In this document: positions 30,501-33,522 of the stretch, in pieces
Layout of the letters: each line of letters opens with the position of its first letter
How positions within the stretch are numbered: position 1 is the stretch's first letter
Position numbers and translations under genes: made by a program
Notes under the pieces: model-generated
Databases searched by the model: none
The model's input: only the letters and a program-made list of their open reading frames with translations
What the model was told of the DNA's origin: nothing
Origin: Bacteroidaceae bacterium
GTDB taxonomy: Bacteria; Bacteroidota; Bacteroidia; Bacteroidales; Bacteroidaceae
DNA: 33,522 nucleotides
Direction of reading: 5' to 3'
Assembly: GCA_030843315.1 (NCBI GenBank)
Contig: JAUUPT010000046.1
Location: 1 to 33,522, forward strand

Positions 30501-33500
30501 TTAGAATTTAATGCTCAGGTTACATCCGAAGATACGGCAAGAGGGATTGGAGTAAAGCTCACCGAACTGTGTAGCCAAGTCACCATAACCGGCCTGAGAG
30601 ATAGTGGTTGTCTCAGGATCAATGAAGTAGTTGTCCGAAGCCGTCCACGTGAACACGTTGTTGCAGAATACGGTCACAGCAATGTTGCTCAATGACATGG
30701 CACTAACCCATTTCTTAGGTACACTCCACGTCAGGCTGATGTTGCGCAACTTGACAAAGGAACGGTCTACAAGGAATGCCTCGCCGCCATTACCATAACC
30801 GAAGTTATTGAAATAATTCTGATAACTGCCGTTATGCGAAAGAATAGGAGTAGTATTTTCAGAATAGGTACCGTCACCGTTGTCCACTACCGAATTGGGG
30901 ATAATGAAGGGACGACGTCCGTTGTAGGTCGTAATAGTTCCGTTACCGGTAAACTGCATCAGATTCATGGTACGGGAGAACATATAGCCACCGCTACGGA
31001 TGTCGAGCGCTGCACTCAGCGTGAAACCCTTGTAGGTAAATGCCGTATTCACACCGCCTGTCCAATCGTTGTTCATGTTCTTTCCGGTATCTTCGACTGC
31101 TGTGCCTATTACCGGCTGTCCGTTTGCATCTACAATCGGCTGACCGCTTTCTGTATACTTAGGCAGATAAGTGTAGAACTGTCCCATAGGCTTGCCCTCT
31201 TCTGCATACATATATATAGCGTCGTTTCCTGCCGAGAAGTTATAGATAGACACCTTGCCGCCTTCCAAACTTTCGGGCAACGAAACTACCTTATTCTTGT
31301 TCTTGGAGAAGTTGAAGTCCAAATCCCAACGGAAATCACGAGTACGGATGGGAATTGTGTTCAATACCAACTCAATACCATTATTGCGAACCTTACCGAA
31401 GTTGGTTACCATGTAGCTGTAACCGGTAGAAGGATCGACAGGTAACGTAAAGATCTGGTCGTTAGTGGTACGGGTATAGTAAGCAGCATCAATACCGATG
31501 CGGCCGTTAAAGAACTGAAGGTTTGCACCGATTTCGAACTCGGAGGTCATCTCCGGCTTCAATGCAGAACTTCCCTTGGTGTTGGATGCCATAAATGCAT
31601 TCACCCCGTTCATCGGGAAACTGGCAATATCAGAACCGTAGTAGCCATGTGCCGTACCTTGAACGTAAGTAACACCCGTTCGGTAAGGGGCGGCATCGTT
31701 ACCGGTCTTACCATAAGCTACACGCAACTTACCGAAAGTCAACACTTTGTTTTCCGGAATCAGTCGGGTGAAAATCCAGCTCAACGTAGCACCCGGATAG
31801 AAGAAACTATTCTTTTCGATGGGTAGTGTGGATGACCAGTCGTTACGGGCAGTCACATTCAAGTAAACCATATCGTCCCATCCCAGTGTGACGTCACCGA
31901 ACAGACCCACCAGGCGGCGCTTGCTTTGGCTCTCGCCAAGAGTAGTCTTGGTAGCACCGTTGCTCAAATCCCAAAAGCCGGTAAAGAAGGTCAGGTCGTC
32001 CGTCTGCCCCGTCATGCTGGTAGAACCACGTTCATTCATATTCACACCGGCATTTACGCTGACATCCAGTTTATCATTCAGGAACTTCTTGGTGTAGTTG
32101 GCAAGAAAGTCATGATTCAACTCATAGCGGCGACCATATGAAGCATATACATATCCGCTTTGGTTCATGTTAGAAGGTGCATAACCATAGTCTTCGTTAA
32201 TCAATGCATCGTCCAATTTAATCTGCGGGGCACCAAGCTTGATGTCATAATCCGTATAGTCAAATCCCATACGGTATGAAAGAGTCAGCTCTTTGATCGG
32301 TTTGATATCTACCTGCAGTTTACCATAAATCTGCTTGGAGTTTGTATGGTTGTAGTTGTTCTCCAAAGACCAGTATGGATTGGTGATACCATAAGGAGTG
32401 AAGTAAGCTTCGGGATTGAAGAATGCCGAATTTGTGTTCTTCATATCCACGATAGAGATATCGCGCGGCATTTCATAAAGACCGTCGATTACGGAAGTAC
32501 CCTGGAAGTTTCCTACGGCATCGGTAGCACTTCGTGCAAAGTTCACGGAAGAAGAAACCTTCAGCCAGTCGGTAGCCTCGTAGCTACTGCGGAAAGCCAG
32601 CGTATTACGTTCGTAAGTATCGTAATCCTTCGGCATGATACCGTCGTCGTTGGCATACGAGTAAGACAGGTAATAATCCAGTTTGCCGTCATTCGACACA
32701 CCACTCAGTGAGAGATTATGGTTCTGCGACCAGCCCAGATCAAAGAAGTCTCTTACATTGTCCTTCTTAGCGCTGTACTCATGAATCAACTGCTGATGAT
32801 TCCAGATGGGGCCATATACCTGTAAGGAACCATCGAGGGCGGGTCCCCAGGAACCGTTTTCGATGAAAGTCTGTGCACCGTTCCAGCCCTGTCCGAATTC
32901 ATTCTGCATGTCGGGCAACAAAGAAACCTGGCGTGCCTGAATGCTTCCGCTATAGCTGATGGAGAAATTACGGCCATCGCCTTTCTTACCGGACTTGGTA
33001 GTAATCACAATGACACCGTTGGCCGCACGGCTACCATACAATGCGGTAGCAGCGGCACCTTTCAAGATAGTCATTGACTCAATATCTTCGGAAGCTACGT
33101 TAGACACACCACCCGTCGATACATTTTTACCCGAACCGGAGAACAAACTGTTCTGCAGAGGGATACCGTCTACTACATAGAGTGGCTGGTTGTCACCGTT
33201 GATAGAACTAAAACCGCGGATTACGATGTTACTGACCGATCCCGGGTCGGAAGAAGTAGAACTAACCTGAACACCTGCCACCTTACCGGACAATGCATTG
33301 GCGATATTGGTGGTACGTGCATTAATAATTTCGTCGCTCTTCACCGTCGTGGCAGAATAGCCTAAAGTCTTTTCGGAGCGAGAGATACCCATAGCTGTCA
33401 CTACAACTTCATCCAGTACCTCAGCATCTGGTTTCAATACAATCTTCATCAATCCGCTTCTGATAGCGACTTCCTGAGACTGCATTCCTACAAAAGAAAC

Positions 33501-33522
33501 TCGCAAAGTCTTTGCGGAACTT
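30501..33522 (-). CDS. SusC/RagA-family TonB-dependent outer-membrane transporter (5' end cut by window)
   Basis: Outer-membrane beta-barrel importer energised by TonB, partner of the adjacent SusD. At least 1006 aa are visible; the reading frame is open through the right edge, so the TTG at 33506 is not a true start. The visible part begins in the last strand of the CarboxypepD_reg-like domain (TLRVSFVGMQSQEVAI). Then come the TonB box region (LDEVVVTAMGISRSEKTLGY), the plug domain (NALSGKVAGVQV, IRGFSSINGDNQPLYVVDG, ILKGAAATALYGSRAANGVI), and the barrel ending in FGCNLSIKF. The C-terminal aromatic Phe is normal for outer-membrane insertion. The signal peptide, the rest of the N-terminal domain and the promoter lie outside the window. 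Confidence 0.95.
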   Translation of the reverse strand, partial: SSAKTLRVSFVGMQSQEVAIRSGLMKIVLKPDAEVLDEVVVTAMGISRSEKTLGYSATTVKSDEIINARTTNIANALSGKVAGVQVSSTSSDPGSVSNIVIRGFSSINGDNQPLYVVDGIPLQNSLFSGSGKNVSTGGVSNVASEDIESMTILKGAAATALYGSRAANGVIVITTKSGKKGDGRNFSISYSGSIQARQVSLLPDMQNEFGQGWNGAQTFIENGSWGPALDGSLQVYGPIWNHQQLIHEYSAKKDNVRDFFDLGWSQNHNLSLSGVSNDGKLDYYLSYSYANDDGIMPKDYDTYERNTLAFRSSYEATDWLKVSSSVNFARSATDAVGNFQGTSVIDGLYEMPRDISIVDMKNTNSAFFNPEAYFTPYGITNPYWSLENNYNHTNSKQIYGKLQVDIKPIKELTLSYRMGFDYTDYDIKLGAPQIKLDDALINEDYGYAPSNMNQSGYVYASYGRRYELNHDFLANYTKKFLNDKLDVSVNAGVNMNERGSTSMTGQTDDLTFFTGFWDLSNGATKTTLGESQSKRRLVGLFGDVTLGWDDMVYLNVTARNDWSSTLPIEKNSFFYPGATLSWIFTRLIPENKVLTFGKLRVAYGKTGNDAAPYRTGVTYVQGTAHGYYGSDIASFPMNGVNAFMASNTKGSSALKPEMTSEFEIGANLQFFNGRIGIDAAYYTRTTNDQIFTLPVDPSTGYSYMVTNFGKVRNNGIELVLNTIPIRTRDFRWDLDFNFSKNKNKVVSLPESLEGGKVSIYNFSAGNDAIYMYAEEGKPMGQFYTYLPKYTESGQPIVDANGQPVIGTAVEDTGKNMNNDWTGGVNTAFTYKGFTLSAALDIRSGGYMFSRTMNLMQFTGNGTITTYNGRRPFIIPNSVVDNGDGTYSENTTPILSHNGSYQNYFNNFGYGNGGEAFLVDRSFVKLRNISLTWSVPKKWVSAMSLSNIAVTVFCNNVFTWTASDNYFIDPETTTISQAGYGDLATQFGELYSNPSCRIFGCNLSIKF

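Noticed and set aside
33504..33506. TTG as the true start of the SusC gene
   Set aside because: The frame is open to the window edge and the visible residues are the end of the usual N-terminal regulatory-like domain, so the gene is cut by the window.

Overview
The window reads as a chromosomal segment of a Bacteroides-type gut bacterium (phylum Bacteroidota). The evidence is a SusC/SusD outer-membrane pair, several lipoproteins with acidic residues just after the lipobox cysteine, promoters of the TAnnTTTG type, a fused nuoCD gene inside a complex I operon that lacks nuoEFG, and the near absence of Shine-Dalgarno sites. I cannot name the species. No rRNA, tRNA, CRISPR array, integrase or transposase was seen. 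No gene-free stretch exceeds about 225 bases.

Layout. 1-2500: an AT-rich monocistronic gene for a large LruC-domain lipoprotein with its own promoter and terminator. 2590-7340: dxs, trkA and trkH (isoprenoid precursor synthesis and potassium uptake), closely spaced on the + strand. 7410-7814: a small unrecognised secreted protein. 7928-17873: nuoA-B-CD-H-I-J-K-L-M-N, a complex I membrane arm and connecting module without the NADH-oxidising module. 18016-20689 (- strand): rfbB and rfbA (dTDP-4-keto-6-deoxyglucose synthesis) and a YfcE/MJ0936-type phosphoesterase. 20744-25130: ppk1 and a Pit-type phosphate transporter with a long helical tail, probably a phosphate uptake and polyphosphate storage pair. 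25198-26637 (-): a CCA-adding/poly(A) polymerase-family nucleotidyltransferase with an HD domain. 26718-27548: an unrecognised lipoprotein. 27714-33522 (-): a four-gene SusC-SusD locus with two small accessory lipoproteins. The SusC gene runs off the right edge.

The genes are mostly familiar; the unusual material lies between them. First, a 35-nt palindromic element occurs twice, 1420 bases apart: once between nuoK and nuoL, and once in frame inside nuoL. The hairpin has changed at two base pairs with full compensation, which suggests a REP-like structured element that can live inside coding sequence. Second, AT-rich 7-nt tandem arrays sit at five same-strand gene junctions (dxs/trkA, nuoI/nuoJ, nuoL/nuoM, nuoM/nuoN, rfbA/rfbB), overlapping the upstream stop codon and running up to the downstream ATG. 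Third, an 8-nt repeat family forms a perfect 26-bp hairpin between the convergent pit and cca genes and reaches into the cca coding end; a short relative of it lies at the left edge of the window. Other points of interest are a NuoM without the usual transmembrane lysine and a GC-rich palindrome at the expected -33 position of the promoter ahead of the small gene before nuoA.
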